Part shown: in pieces, positions 1 to 9,977 of the stretch
Numbering within the stretch: position 1 is the first letter of the stretch
Layout of the letters: the number at the start of each line of letters is the position of its first letter
NCBI RefSeq assembly: GCF_005503625.1
Contig: NZ_SCMX01000003.1
Coordinates: 1 to 64,000, forward strand
DNA: 64,000 nt
Source: Cupriavidus sp. 2SB
Lineage (GTDB): Bacteria; Pseudomonadota; Gammaproteobacteria; Burkholderiales; Burkholderiaceae
Reading direction: 5' to 3'
Position numbers and translations under genes: made by a program
The notes under the pieces: generated by a model
What the model saw: only the letters and a program-made list of their open reading frames with translations
Told to the model about the DNA's origin: nothing
The model's database searches: none

Positions 1-12
1 CCCTCTCCCCTG

Positions 13-35
13 CCCCTCTCCCAGAGGGAGAGGGG
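13..35. repeat. REP-like palindrome downstream of purM
   Basis: Two 10-bp arms (cccctctccc and gggagagggg) separated by aga form a perfect hairpin just beyond the purM stop codon. The arms match the palindrome family found at other gene ends in this window. An A-run follows on the plus strand, but no T-run follows on the purM strand, so it is not a textbook intrinsic terminator for purM. Confidence 0.75.
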
Positions 36-45
36 AAAAACACAA

Positions 46-1098
<1,053 letters not shown>

Positions 1099-1351
1099 GA
1101 GAACCTGCTTGTCTTTGAGGAGGGTGAAGTGCTGAAATCATCACCTATTAATCACACTCCGATGCCATTGAGGCGAATCGGGCGCGGATCGAGGGCGCGA
1201 CTCCAGTAAAATCGCGATTTTAACGGATACAGGCTCCCGGCGACCAGTGCCACACTGCCAGCCCTGCCCCGCGTACGCCAAAGTCACGGCTGAAGCCACC
1301 TTTTCGCCCTATTTGAAGTTTTTGACTTAATTCGCCCCAGTCACGCGCGCC

Positions 1352-2065
1352 ATGTCTTTGCGACCCTCCCACAAGCAGTTGTCACTCGAACTGGGCAGCC
1401 CTCCGCCGTCCACGTTCGAGAACTTCTTCGTGGCCGCCAACCGGGAACCCGTGCAGCGGCTTCGCGAGCTGCCCGGCCTCGTGGCGCGCGAGCAGGCCCA
1501 TGACCGCCTGTTCTACCTGTGGGGCGAGGCGGGTTCGGGCCGCACGCACCTGCTGCATGCCGTGTGCGACGCCGCGCTGCATGGGGGCCTGAACTGCCGC
1601 TACCTGAGTCCGCACCACGCGCTGTCCGATTTCATCTTCGACCCGTCATGCCAGTTGTATACGGTGGACGATGTGGAATTGCTGGACGAAGCACGCCAGA
1701 TCGCCGTGTTCTCGCTCTACAACGAAGTACGGGCGCATGTGCGCTGTGCGATCGTGGTGGCGGGGAACCTGGCGCCCCGCGCCATGCCCGTGCGTGAAGA
1801 TCTGCGCACACGGCTGGGCTGGGGCTTGGTGTACCAACTCGAATCGTTGTCCGACGATGACAAGATGGCCGCCCTCGTCCAGGCGGCACGCGAGCGCGGG
1901 CTCCAGCTTGCGCCGGAAATTCCGCACTGGCTCGTCACGCGCCACTATCGCGACATGCCCAGCCTGATGGCCCTGCTGGACGCCCTCGACATGTACGCGC
2001 TGGAGCGCAAGCGCGCCGTGACACTGCCGCTGCTTCGGGAGATGTTTGCCGAATTTCGCGAGTAG
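1352..2065 (+). CDS. hda: DnaA regulatory inactivator Hda
   Basis: Hda is a DnaA-related AAA+ protein that binds the DNA-loaded beta clamp and stimulates ATP hydrolysis by DnaA, so preventing re-initiation of replication. The 237-residue product carries a clamp-binding QLSLEL motif at residues 9-14. A Walker A-like GEAGSGRTH loop is at 58-66 and an acidic VDDVELL Walker B segment follows. It lacks the DnaA DNA-binding domain, as Hda proteins do. It is divergent from purM and heads a plus-strand run that continues with a HAD phosphatase and pcnB. Confidence 0.95.
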   Translation: MSLRPSHKQLSLELGSPPPSTFENFFVAANREPVQRLRELPGLVAREQAHDRLFYLWGEAGSGRTHLLHAVCDAALHGGLNCRYLSPHHALSDFIFDPSCQLYTVDDVELLDEARQIAVFSLYNEVRAHVRCAIVVAGNLAPRAMPVREDLRTRLGWGLVYQLESLSDDDKMAALVQAARERGLQLAPEIPHWLVTRHYRDMPSLMALLDALDMYALERKRAVTLPLLREMFAEFRE

Positions 2066-2170
2066 ATGTCCGCCAGCGCTGCCATCCCGGCGCGCTGGCA
2101 CAAAACCCGCTCCCAACCTGCGCCGGGACAACCCGCCCGCCTGTTGCACCTTAATGTAAAATCGCGCCCC

Positions 2171-2845
2171 ATGAATCTGGCACTGTTTGACCTCGACCAC
2201 ACCCTGATCCCGACCGATAGCGACCATGAATGGGGCCGCTTCCTGGTCCGCATGGGCGTCGTCGACGAGGAATCCTATCGTCGCAAGAACGACGAGTTCT
2301 ATAGCCAATACAAGGCTGGCACGCTCAATATCCAGGAATTCCTGCGTTTTGCGCTGGCCCCGCTGGCCGCCAATCCGCGCGATCGCCTGGACCAGTGGCG
2401 TGTGCGCTTCATGCACGAGGTCATCGAGCCCGTCATCACGCCGCAGGCCAAGGCCCTGGTGTACAAGCACCTGGAAGCGGGCGACCTGTGCGCCGTGGTG
2501 ACTGCCACCAACAGCTTCGTCACCGCCCCGATCGCCCAGGCGTTCGGTATCAAGCACCTGATCGCCACCGAACCCGCCACGCTCGACGGCAAGCCGGAGA
2601 GCCCCTTCACGGGCGAAGTGTTCGGCGTACCGAGCTTCCGCGAAGGCAAGATCACGCGCGTCAACAGCTGGCTGAAGAGTTTGGGCGCCAAGTGGGAAGA
2701 CTTCGGCACCACTACGTTCTACAGCGATTCGGCCAACGACCTCCCGCTGCTGGAAATCGTCAGCGAGCCGGTGGCCGCCAACCCTGACGATCGCCTGCGC
2801 AACCGCGCAGCCGAGGCCGGCTGGCGCATCATGGACCTGTTCTGA
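2171..2845 (+). CDS. HAD-superfamily hydrolase, SerB-like (HAD-IB type)
   Basis: This 224-residue protein starts with the HAD nucleophile motif FDLDHTL, whose two aspartates are residues 7 and 9. It ends with the metal-binding SDSANDLPLL motif typical of phosphoserine-phosphatase-like HAD-IB enzymes. The length and motifs fit a soluble phosphatase; the substrate cannot be read from the sequence. The frame is open upstream to 2066, but the N-terminal motif and the ATG at 2171 make that the likely start. It lies one base upstream of the pcnB GTG, so the two are probably co-transcribed and translationally coupled. Related proteins are often labelled phosphoserine phosphatase or histidinol phosphatase, neither of which is proven here. 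Confidence 0.85.
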   Translation: MNLALFDLDHTLIPTDSDHEWGRFLVRMGVVDEESYRRKNDEFYSQYKAGTLNIQEFLRFALAPLAANPRDRLDQWRVRFMHEVIEPVITPQAKALVYKHLEAGDLCAVVTATNSFVTAPIAQAFGIKHLIATEPATLDGKPESPFTGEVFGVPSFREGKITRVNSWLKSLGAKWEDFGTTTFYSDSANDLPLLEIVSEPVAANPDDRLRNRAAEAGWRIMDLF

Positions 2846-2846
2846 C

Positions 2847-4403
2847 GTGATCAAGAAGCTCATCAACCGGCTGCTCGGCAAGCCGGGCCCCAAGCAGCGC
2901 CGCATCGGCCGCGCCCATACGCCGCGCGTGGTCGGTGTGGACGAACATCGCATCGACCCGACGCTGATCTCGCGCAACGCGGTCAAGGTTACGTCCACGC
3001 TCCAGCAGGCCGGCTACCAGGCCTTCATCGTGGGCGGCGCCGTCCGCGATCTGCTGCTCGGCATCAAGCCCAAGGATTTCGACGTGGCGACCAACGCCAC
3101 GCCCGATCAGGTACAGGCGCTGTTCCGCCGCTCGCGCATCATCGGCCGCCGCTTCCAGATCGTGCACGTGACGTTCTACGGCGGACGCGACCAGGAAATC
3201 ATCGAAGTCTCGACGTTCCGCGCCCTTGTGGATGCCGTGGCCAGCGAGACGCTGCCCGAAGGCCGCCGCCTGAAGCGCGCCGAGCTCGACACCAAGACGC
3301 ATGCGATCGACGCCAGCGGCCGTGTGCTGCGCGACAACGTCTGGGGCTCGCAGGCCGAGGACGCCGAACGCCGCGATTTCACGATCAACGCGATGTACTA
3401 CGATCCGGCCGCGCAGACCGTGCATGACTACCATCACGGCATGGAAGACATCCGCGCGAAGACGCTGCGCATGATCGGCGATCCGGTCACGCGCTATCGC
3501 GAAGATCCCGTGCGCATGCTGCGCGTGGTGCGCTTTGCGGCCAAGACCGGTTTCGGCATCGATGAAGATACGCGCGTGCCCATCGCCGAACTGGCGCCGC
3601 TGATCCATAACGTGCCGAGCGCGCGCCTGTTCGACGAGATGCTGAAGCTGCTGATGTCCGGCCACGCCTGGGCATCGCTGCAGGAGCTGCGCAAGGCTGG
3701 CCTGCACAAGGGCCTGCTGCCGCTGCTGGATGTAGCGATCGAGCAACCGATGGGCCAGCGCTTCGTGCAGCTTGCCCTGGATAACACCGACCGTCGCGTA
3801 CAGGCCGGCAAGCCGGTTTCGCCGGGCTTCCTGTTCGCGTCGCTGCTGTGGCACCACGTGCTGCAGCGCTGGACCAAGCTGCGCGAAGGCGGCGAGCATC
3901 CGATCGCCGCGCTGAACACGGCCATGGACATGGTGCTGGAAAAGCAGACCGGCCAGTTGGCCATCCAGCGCCGCTTCGTGACCGACATGCGCGACATCTG
4001 GGGCATGCAGCCGCGCTTCGAGAAGCGCGTGGGCCGCATGCCCTTCCGCCTGCTCGAATCGCCGCGCTTCCGTGCCGGCTACGACTTCCTGCAACTGCGC
4101 TGCGAGGCTGGCGAACAGCCGGCTGAACTGGGCCAGTGGTGGACCGATTTCCAGAACTCGCCGCCTGACGAGCGCGAGGCGCTGATCCAGTCGGTGAAAC
4201 CTGCACGTGGCAAGGGCAACAAGGCCGTGGACGCAGGGGGTCCGGAGGTGGCGGACGAGGTGGAAGGCGAAGCGCCGGCACGCAAACGGCGCCGTCGGCG
4301 GAGTCCCCGGAAATCGGATACAGTGTCTTCCCGCAGCGGGGCGGATTCTGCCGACGGCGACCAGGCCGCGGAGGGGTCACGCCGCGCCCAGCCGGAGGAA
4401 TAA
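2847..4403 (+). CDS. pcnB: Poly(A) polymerase I
   Basis: PcnB adds 3' poly(A) tails to RNAs and so promotes their decay. The 518-residue product has the class II nucleotidyltransferase signature: the GGAVRD motif at residues 63-68 followed by the DFD metal-binding pair at 77-79. RNA-binding and neck helices follow, including RYREDPVRMLRVVRFAAK. The extreme C-terminus is rich in Arg and Lys (RKRRRRR), as in other proteobacterial PcnB proteins, and probably contacts RNA. Translation starts at a GTG one base after the stop codon of the HAD gene. The tRNA nucleotidyltransferase Cca is related, but the length and the basic tail favour PcnB. Confidence 0.95.
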   Translation: MIKKLINRLLGKPGPKQRRIGRAHTPRVVGVDEHRIDPTLISRNAVKVTSTLQQAGYQAFIVGGAVRDLLLGIKPKDFDVATNATPDQVQALFRRSRIIGRRFQIVHVTFYGGRDQEIIEVSTFRALVDAVASETLPEGRRLKRAELDTKTHAIDASGRVLRDNVWGSQAEDAERRDFTINAMYYDPAAQTVHDYHHGMEDIRAKTLRMIGDPVTRYREDPVRMLRVVRFAAKTGFGIDEDTRVPIAELAPLIHNVPSARLFDEMLKLLMSGHAWASLQELRKAGLHKGLLPLLDVAIEQPMGQRFVQLALDNTDRRVQAGKPVSPGFLFASLLWHHVLQRWTKLREGGEHPIAALNTAMDMVLEKQTGQLAIQRRFVTDMRDIWGMQPRFEKRVGRMPFRLLESPRFRAGYDFLQLRCEAGEQPAELGQWWTDFQNSPPDEREALIQSVKPARGKGNKAVDAGGPEVADEVEGEAPARKRRRRRSPRKSDTVSSRSGADSADGDQAAEGSRRAQPEE

Positions 4404-4404
4404 C

Positions 4405-4923
4405 ATGACGCTTGCCTTCATCGGCATTGGCGCCAATATGGGCGATACGCGCCAGGCGCTGAAAGACGCCATCGTGTGCCTGGCCCAGCAGGTCGGCATC
4501 ACGGTGGCCGCCCGGTCCTCGTTCTATCGGACCGCGCCGGTCGATGCCACGGGCAACGACTACTGCAATGCCGTAGTGAAGGTCGAGACGACGTTCACGG
4601 CGGCGCAACTGCTGCGCATCTGTCACCACATCGAGGACCAGTTCGGCCGCGAGCGCCCGTTTCATAACGCGCCCCGCACGCTGGACCTCGACCTGTTGCT
4701 GTTCGGCGATGTCTCGATCGATACCGAGACACTGACTGTGCCGCACCCTCGCATCACCGAGCGCGCCTTCGTGCTCGTGCCGCTGCTGGAACTCGATGCC
4801 GCGCTGGAAATTCCAGGCCGTGGCCGCGCCGCCGATTTTGTCGCTAACGTCAGCAATCAGCGCATCGAGAAGCTTTCCTCATGCAAATGCACGCGGCTGC
4901 AGGAAGGCGGCACGGCGTCGTGA
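4405..4923 (+). CDS. folK: 2-amino-4-hydroxy-6-hydroxymethyldihydropteridine pyrophosphokinase
   Basis: FolK transfers pyrophosphate from ATP to 6-hydroxymethyl-7,8-dihydropterin in folate synthesis. The 172-residue product shows the N-terminal IGIGANMGD motif and the family signature NAPRTLDLDLLLFGD, which holds the metal-binding aspartates. A strong ribosome-binding site (GGAGG, from 4395) precedes the ATG, one base after the pcnB stop. The C-terminus has about a dozen extra residues compared with short family members (ending KCTRLQEGGTAS), of no obvious function. panB and the PABA synthase fusion, which also serve cofactor synthesis, lie close by. Confidence 0.96.
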   Translation: MTLAFIGIGANMGDTRQALKDAIVCLAQQVGITVAARSSFYRTAPVDATGNDYCNAVVKVETTFTAAQLLRICHHIEDQFGRERPFHNAPRTLDLDLLLFGDVSIDTETLTVPHPRITERAFVLVPLLELDAALEIPGRGRAADFVANVSNQRIEKLSSCKCTRLQEGGTAS

Positions 4924-4961
4924 GACGCCTCACACGCGCTACGCCACGGAGCATCTGAACC

Positions 4962-5603
4962 ATGCTCGACCATCTGCGCCGCATCGTCGTGGAAGGCCCG
5001 ATCGGATCGGGCAAGACAGCGCTGGCCCAGCGCCTGGCGCAAACGCTGCGTGCCGGCGAACTGCCCGACAGTGCGCGTCACAATCCCTTCCTCGAACGCT
5101 ATTACCGCGAACCGCAGCGCTATGCGCTGGCCATGCAACTGGCCTGCCTGAATCAGCGCGCCACCCAGCTTCAGCAGTGGCATGCGGCAATGCTCGCCGG
5201 CCATCGGATGATCGGCAATTTCCTGTATCCGCGAGACCGTCTTTATGCGTCGCTGACGCTCGAAGCCGACGAGTTGGCGCTCTACGACACGCTGGCGGCA
5301 CGGCTGCAAGTGCCGACGCAGCGCGTGGACCTTGTCATCATGTTGCAGGCCACGCCGTCGCTGCTGCGCGAGCGCATTGCGCGCCGGGGCCTGCCAGGCG
5401 AAACCGGCATCGAGGAACAGTATCTGCAACGGCTCACCGATGCCTACGGCGAGATGTTCCACACGTACGATGATGCGCCCGTCATGATCGTCGATACCGC
5501 CCACTTCAATCCGGTGGACAACGACGGTGATTTCCGTACACTACTGTCGCGCATCGAGAACATGCGGGGCCGCAGAGCCTTCCTGAATCTCGCTGCGTCC
5601 TGA
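4962..5603 (+). CDS. Deoxynucleoside kinase (deoxyadenosine/deoxyguanosine kinase family)
   Basis: This 213-residue protein has an N-terminal P-loop, GPIGSGKT, at residues 12-19. Residues typical of the dNK family follow, including [11 protein letters not shown] and a later RIARRG segment resembling the LID arginines. Such enzymes phosphorylate deoxynucleosides in salvage. The substrate preference cannot be read from the sequence. It lies between folK and panB with short gaps on the same strand and may belong to their transcription unit. The start is the first in-frame ATG that precedes the P-loop. Confidence 0.88.
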   Translation: MLDHLRRIVVEGPIGSGKTALAQRLAQTLRAGELPDSARHNPFLERYYREPQRYALAMQLACLNQRATQLQQWHAAMLAGHRMIGNFLYPRDRLYASLTLEADELALYDTLAARLQVPTQRVDLVIMLQATPSLLRERIARRGLPGETGIEEQYLQRLTDAYGEMFHTYDDAPVMIVDTAHFNPVDNDGDFRTLLSRIENMRGRRAFLNLAAS

Positions 5604-5703
5604 GTCGCTGCAGCACCATACGATAACGACAACGGCCGCCGCCGGTGCGCACCTTCCGCACATTCCGGCGTACAACCTGGCCGCCACTCCTACGGGCACT
5701 GCC

Positions 5704-6525
5704 ATGAGTTACCTCCTCGAACCCTCCCGCAAGACCATCACCGCCCCGAAACTGCAGGCCATGCGCGACGCCGGCGAAAAGATCGTCATGCTGACCGCGT
5801 ACGACTCCAGCTTTGCCGCATTGCTCGACTACTGTGGCGTTGAAATGATCCTGGTCGGCGACTCGCTCGGCAACGTGATGCAGGGCCAGCAGACCACGCT
5901 GCCGGTCACGCTCGATCACATGGTCTATCACACCGAGTGCGTGGCGCGCGGCAACCAGACCGCGCTGCTAGTATCGGACCTGCCCTTCGGCACGTACCCC
6001 ACGCCCGAGAAGGCGTTCGAGAGTGCCGCCGCACTGATGCGCGCGGGCGCGCAGATGGTGAAGATCGAAGGCGGGGAATGGGCTGCGCCCATCGTGAAGT
6101 TCCTCGTCGAGCGCAGCATTCCGGTGTGCGCACACATCGGCCTGACGCCGCAGTCGGTGCACGCGTTTGGCGGATTCAAGGTGCAGGGCAAGACCGAGGC
6201 CGGTGCCGCGCAACTCAAGCGCGATGCACTGGCGCTGCAACAGGCCGGTGCCCAGGTGGTGCTGATGGAAGCCGTGCCAGCCAAGGTGGCAGGCGAAGTG
6301 ACCGAGTTGCTGACCGTGCCGACCATCGGCATCGGTGCCGGTGTGGACTGCACGGGCCAGGTGCTGGTGCTGCAGGACATGCTGAACATCTACCCTGGCC
6401 GCAAGGCCAAGTTCGTACGCAACTTCATGGACGGGCAGACGTCAATCGAAGCGGCGGTGCGCGCGTATGTGGCAGCGGTGAAGGACGGAAGTTTTCCGGC
6501 GGTGGAGCATACGTTTGCGGCGTGA
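5704..6525 (+). CDS. panB: 3-methyl-2-oxobutanoate hydroxymethyltransferase
   Basis: PanB makes ketopantoate from alpha-ketoisovalerate and methylene-tetrahydrofolate, the first committed step of pantothenate synthesis. The 273-residue product has the conserved [10 protein letters not shown] segment, the Mg-binding VGDSLGNV motif, and later the KIEGG and [14 protein letters not shown] stretches of the TIM-barrel active site. Length is normal. The enzyme depends on a folate cofactor, which fits its place after folK. panC is not in the window. A REP-like palindrome follows and separates it from the convergent pabB fusion. Confidence 0.97.
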   Translation: MSYLLEPSRKTITAPKLQAMRDAGEKIVMLTAYDSSFAALLDYCGVEMILVGDSLGNVMQGQQTTLPVTLDHMVYHTECVARGNQTALLVSDLPFGTYPTPEKAFESAAALMRAGAQMVKIEGGEWAAPIVKFLVERSIPVCAHIGLTPQSVHAFGGFKVQGKTEAGAAQLKRDALALQQAGAQVVLMEAVPAKVAGEVTELLTVPTIGIGAGVDCTGQVLVLQDMLNIYPGRKAKFVRNFMDGQTSIEAAVRAYVAAVKDGSFPAVEHTFAA

Positions 6526-6550
6526 GCGCGCCTCCATCCCACTGGTTGTC

Positions 6551-6579
6551 TCCCCTCTCCCGCACCGCGGGAGAGGGGA
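6551..6579. repeat. REP-like palindrome between convergent panB and pabB
   Basis: A perfect 13-bp stem (tcccctctcccgc with its complement) closes on a three-base acc loop. It lies between the panB stop and the end of the convergent pabB fusion gene. It has the same core as the other palindromes of this window. It could slow or stop transcription from both sides, but no T-run follows it in either direction. Confidence 0.8.
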
Positions 6580-6584
6580 ACAGG

Positions 6585-8435
6585 TTAGTGCGATACGAGG
6601 CGCAATACCGCCCGCATCACCCCTCGCAACGCATTCACCAGGACGATCTGTCCTGCCCGCAGCACCATCTCCCGCGTGATCGTCGCCTTAACCACCGGCC
6701 CATCGATCAGCGCATCGCCCTCTTCCAGCACCACCGCGCGCATGACGCCGGGCAGGATGTCCGCCGACAACGGTGGCGTCATCCACTGCCCATCCACCTG
6801 GACGAATACCGATGAGCGGCCGCCTTCGAGCAGTTCGTCGCGTGTGTTGAAGAACAGCGCGTCGAACGCGCCGTGTTGCTCGGCGGTCTGCCAGCCGGCG
6901 TCGTAGGTGGCGCGTGCGCTGAGTTTGTGTCGGCGCAGGACATCTGAGACCGGCAGTCGTTGCGTTGCGAGTTCCACCGCTACGACGCCATCGAGCAAGG
7001 CTACCAACGCGCCATGTGCGAAGGTGAGCGTGCCGCGTTTGTCGACGCTCATCCGCAGGCGCCAGTCGCCATTGCCGAGACGTGCCGCTTCGGCTTGCAA
7101 TGCGGCGCGCGTGGCGGAGAGGTCGAGTGCAAACCCGAATGCGCGCGCCGATGTCGCGATCCGCTGCAGATGCCGCTCGGCATGTCGCACGTCGCCATCG
7201 CATGCATGCATCGTCTCGAACAGCGTGAAGCCGGGGTCGTGCAAGGTCAGGAAGCGTGCCTTCCAGCCGCACTCGGCAAACTCGTCATCGGCCACGCTGT
7301 CATGGACGATGCCGCCGCCGACGCCCATCTCGGCGCGACGCAAACCCTCGGGATTCGCTGCACCCAGCACCAGCGTGCGGATGGCAACGGACATGCCGAA
7401 GGCACCAAGCGGCATGCTGTCCGATGGCGCATCAAGCCAGCCAATCGAACCGGTATAGAGGCCACGCGGCGAGTCTTCCAACTCGGCGATGATCTGCATG
7501 GTGCGACGCTTCGGCGCACCCGTGATCGAGCCGCAGGGGAACAGTGCCTGCATCAGTTCGCCGAACGTCGTGGCCGGGCGCGCGGTGGCCGTCACCGTCG
7601 AGGTCATCTGCAACACGCGGCCGAATGGCTCTACGACGAACCGATCGGGCACGGCCACGCTCCCCGGGACAGCGACACGGCCCAGGTCGTTGCGCAGCAG
7701 ATCGACGATCATCACGTTCTCGGCGCGATTCTTGGCGTCGGCGGCCAGCGCCTTCGCGGCCTGCCCATCCTGCTGCGCGTCGCCCGAACGTGGCGCGGTG
7801 CCTTTCATCGGACGCGCGACGAGATGTCCTTCGCCATCGTGTGCCACGAACAACTCCGGCGATAGCGACAGCACCCATTCGTCACCGGGCAACTGCGCCA
7901 GCACACCGAACGGGACCGGCTGCGCGGCACGCAGCGCCGCATAGAACGCCACCGGATCACCGAATGTGCCGAATCGAAGACGCTGCGTGAAATTGACCTG
8001 ATAGGTATCGCCGGCCTCGATGTAGGCGTGGATGCGGGCGATGGCATCGGCGTACTGCTGCGAGGTCAAGTTGCCGGCGATGTCGATGGCGCCAGCGGGG
8101 CCGGACGCCGCACGTTCGTCGACCCACTGGGCCGCCTGGCTCGCGTCGAGCATCGACAGGTTGCGGAACCACAGCAGGCGCAGCGCGCCATCGTGGAACG
8201 GCAGGTCATCACCGACATGCACCGGCGCACCGACCAGCGCGCCGCCAAATTCATAAGGGGCGAACAGCGTGACGTGGAGGCCCGCACGCCAGCCTGCATC
8301 GAGCAGGATGTCGAGTGTGGCGGTGTCGGCACCGGGCTGGACGCGATCCTCGCGAACGAAGTCGGTGTAGAGGCGCGAGGCGGCTACGCCGGGGGCGTGG
8401 GCGTCGTCGAGGAGGACGAAGGGGGTCGTTTGCAA
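6585..8435 (-). CDS. pabB: Aminodeoxychorismate synthase component I fused to aminodeoxychorismate lyase-like domain
   Basis: The 616-residue protein combines two steps of p-aminobenzoate synthesis. The first part is a chorismate-binding domain, with SLSPELFV, RPMKGTAPR and GSITGAPKRRTMQII motifs, which makes 4-amino-4-deoxychorismate. From about residue 400 comes a PLP-dependent class IV aminotransferase domain resembling PabC, which would release pyruvate to give PABA. Recognisable PabC-like elements are RRHKLSARATYD and FFNTRDELLEGGRSSVF. The glutamine amidotransferase PabA is not in the window. PABA feeds the folate pathway that also uses FolK. The fusion arrangement is known in several proteobacteria. 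Confidence 0.93.
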   Translation of the reverse strand: MQTTPFVLLDDAHAPGVAASRLYTDFVREDRVQPGADTATLDILLDAGWRAGLHVTLFAPYEFGGALVGAPVHVGDDLPFHDGALRLLWFRNLSMLDASQAAQWVDERAASGPAGAIDIAGNLTSQQYADAIARIHAYIEAGDTYQVNFTQRLRFGTFGDPVAFYAALRAAQPVPFGVLAQLPGDEWVLSLSPELFVAHDGEGHLVARPMKGTAPRSGDAQQDGQAAKALAADAKNRAENVMIVDLLRNDLGRVAVPGSVAVPDRFVVEPFGRVLQMTSTVTATARPATTFGELMQALFPCGSITGAPKRRTMQIIAELEDSPRGLYTGSIGWLDAPSDSMPLGAFGMSVAIRTLVLGAANPEGLRRAEMGVGGGIVHDSVADDEFAECGWKARFLTLHDPGFTLFETMHACDGDVRHAERHLQRIATSARAFGFALDLSATRAALQAEAARLGNGDWRLRMSVDKRGTLTFAHGALVALLDGVVAVELATQRLPVSDVLRRHKLSARATYDAGWQTAEQHGAFDALFFNTRDELLEGGRSSVFVQVDGQWMTPPLSADILPGVMRAVVLEEGDALIDGPVVKATITREMVLRAGQIVLVNALRGVMRAVLRLVSH

Positions 8436-8482
8436 ACGGGTTCAGGCGTGGTTGGTGATTCGAACGCTGGCCCTCCCCCCAG

Positions 8483-8509
8483 CCCCTCTCCCGCACAGCG
8501 GGAGAGGGG
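8483..8509. repeat. REP-like palindrome, first copy between pabB and dnaJ
   Basis: Arms cccctctcccgc and gcgggagagggg form a perfect 12-bp stem with an aca loop. It lies in the gap upstream of pabB and downstream of dnaJ, 37 bases before a second copy in the same gap. Confidence 0.8.
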
Positions 8510-8546
8510 AGCGAACCCACGGCGATTCGAATGCCATCGGTTTTCT

Positions 8547-8572
8547 CCCCTCTCCCGCTAGCGGGAGAGGGG
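8547..8572. repeat. REP-like palindrome, second copy between pabB and dnaJ
   Basis: The same 12-bp arms as the first copy are joined by only two bases (ta). The centre, gctagc, is itself palindromic. A G-rich tail (ggcgggggagaggg) follows on the plus strand; a similar tail is seen beside the copies near 26.2 kb. Confidence 0.8.
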
Positions 8573-8611
8573 CGGGGGAGAGGGCCAGCCTTTCAAACAC
8601 CCACAATACAT

Positions 8612-8646
8612 AAAAAAACCGGCCACGTTTATCACGTAGCCGGTTT
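8612..8646 (-). terminator. Intrinsic terminator of dnaJ
   Basis: Read on the minus strand, a 12-bp stem (aaaccggctacg pairing with cgtggccggttt, one G-T wobble) with a seven-base loop is followed directly by a T-run. It starts 23 bases after the dnaJ stop codon, a classic Rho-independent terminator for the dnaK-dnaJ unit. Confidence 0.9.
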
Positions 8647-8668
8647 CATCGTTCGCAGCAGTGCGCGA

Positions 8669-9808
8669 TCAGCTGAAGAACCCCTTCACCTTGTCCAGCC
8701 AGGATTGCTCTTGCGGGCTGTGGCGCGAGCCGCCATCGTGTACCGAGCGATCGAACTGGCGCAGCAGTTCCTTCTGCGCGTCGGTCAGCTTGATCGGCGT
8801 TTCCACGTTCACATGCACGTACAGGTCGCCCGGATAGCCCGAGCGTACGCCCTTGATGCCCTTGCCGCGCAGGCGGAACGTCTTGCCGGCCTGGGTGCCT
8901 TCCGGTACCGGGAAGCTGACCCGTCCGTTCAGCGTGGGCACCTCGATGTCGCCGCCCAGTGCCGCGGATGCGAAGGAGATCGGCATCTGGCAGTGCAGGT
9001 CGTCGCCATCGCGCTCGAAGACCTCGTGCTGCTTGATGTGGACTTCGACGTACAGATCGCCGGGAGGGCCGCCGTTGATACCCGGCTCGCCGTTGCCCGA
9101 CGAGCGGATGCGCATGCCTTCATCGATACCAGCCGGGATCTTGACCTCAAGGGTCTTCTGCGACTTCAGCTTGCCCTGACCATGGCACTTGGTACACGGC
9201 TTGGGAATGAACTTGCCGCTGCCGTGGCACTTCGGGCAGGTCTGCTGCATCGTGAAGAAGCCCTGCGACACGCGTACCTGACCCACGCCATTACACGTCG
9301 GGCAGGTCTCCACCGACGAACCCGGCTCGGCGCCGTTGCCGTGGCAGTGTTCGCAGTCGTCCCAGTGCGGCACGCGGATCTGCGCCTCGTGGCCGTGTGC
9401 GGCCTGCTCCAGCGAGATTTCCATGCTGTAGCGCAGATCGGCGCCGCGATAGGCTTGCGGACCGTTGCCGCGACGTCCACCGCCAGCCTGCTGACCGAAG
9501 ATGTCGCCGAAGATATCGCCGAATGCCTCGGCAAAGCCGCCGTTGCCGAAACCACCCGCGCCGAAGCCGCCGGCCATGTTCGGGTCCACGCCGGCATGGC
9601 CGTACTGGTCGTAGGCCGCCTTCTTCTCGGGGTCCGAGAGCATCTCGTAGGCCTCTTTGACCTCCTTGAATTTCTCTTCGGCTTCCTTGTTGTCCGGATT
9701 ACGGTCCGGGTGGTACTTCATCGCGAGCTTGCGATAAGCCTTCTTGAACTCGTCGTCGCTCGCGTCCTTGCCTACCCCGAGCACTTCGTAGTAGTCACGT
9801 TTTGCCAT
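8669..9808 (-). CDS. dnaJ: Chaperone protein DnaJ (Hsp40)
   Basis: DnaJ delivers unfolded clients to DnaK and stimulates its ATPase. The 379-residue protein has the complete class I layout. An N-terminal J domain carries the HPD tripeptide near residue 33. A Gly/Phe-rich linker follows around residues 75-110. Next come four zinc-binding CxxCxGxG repeats ([32 protein letters not shown]), and then the C-terminal substrate-binding domains. It lies 169 bases after dnaK on the same strand and ends at a strong intrinsic terminator. Confidence 0.98.
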   Translation of the reverse strand: MAKRDYYEVLGVGKDASDDEFKKAYRKLAMKYHPDRNPDNKEAEEKFKEVKEAYEMLSDPEKKAAYDQYGHAGVDPNMAGGFGAGGFGNGGFAEAFGDIFGDIFGQQAGGGRRGNGPQAYRGADLRYSMEISLEQAAHGHEAQIRVPHWDDCEHCHGNGAEPGSSVETCPTCNGVGQVRVSQGFFTMQQTCPKCHGSGKFIPKPCTKCHGQGKLKSQKTLEVKIPAGIDEGMRIRSSGNGEPGINGGPPGDLYVEVHIKQHEVFERDGDDLHCQMPISFASAALGGDIEVPTLNGRVSFPVPEGTQAGKTFRLRGKGIKGVRSGYPGDLYVHVNVETPIKLTDAQKELLRQFDRSVHDGGSRHSPQEQSWLDKVKGFFS

Positions 9809-9977
9809 GGTGGCTCATACCTGATGGGCCCGGCGGGCCTTGAAACCCCGCCGCGCGATAAGCAAAAAAGCCGAGCGCGGTGTCCGACCGTGGTTTTCAC
9901 CGCAAGTCAGACCACCGTCGCCCGGCGTCGGGACGGGCAGCGGCGCCGGCATCACCCGCGCCGCCGCCCCCTCCCGC

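Noticed and set aside
1099-1351. Riboswitch or small RNA between purM and hda
   Set aside because: The gap is ordinary divergent promoter space; I found no conserved aptamer pattern or strong hairpin with a T-run.
8483-8572. Paired palindromes as insertion-sequence ends
   Set aside because: No transposase frame lies between or beside the copies; the same element occurs singly in other gaps.
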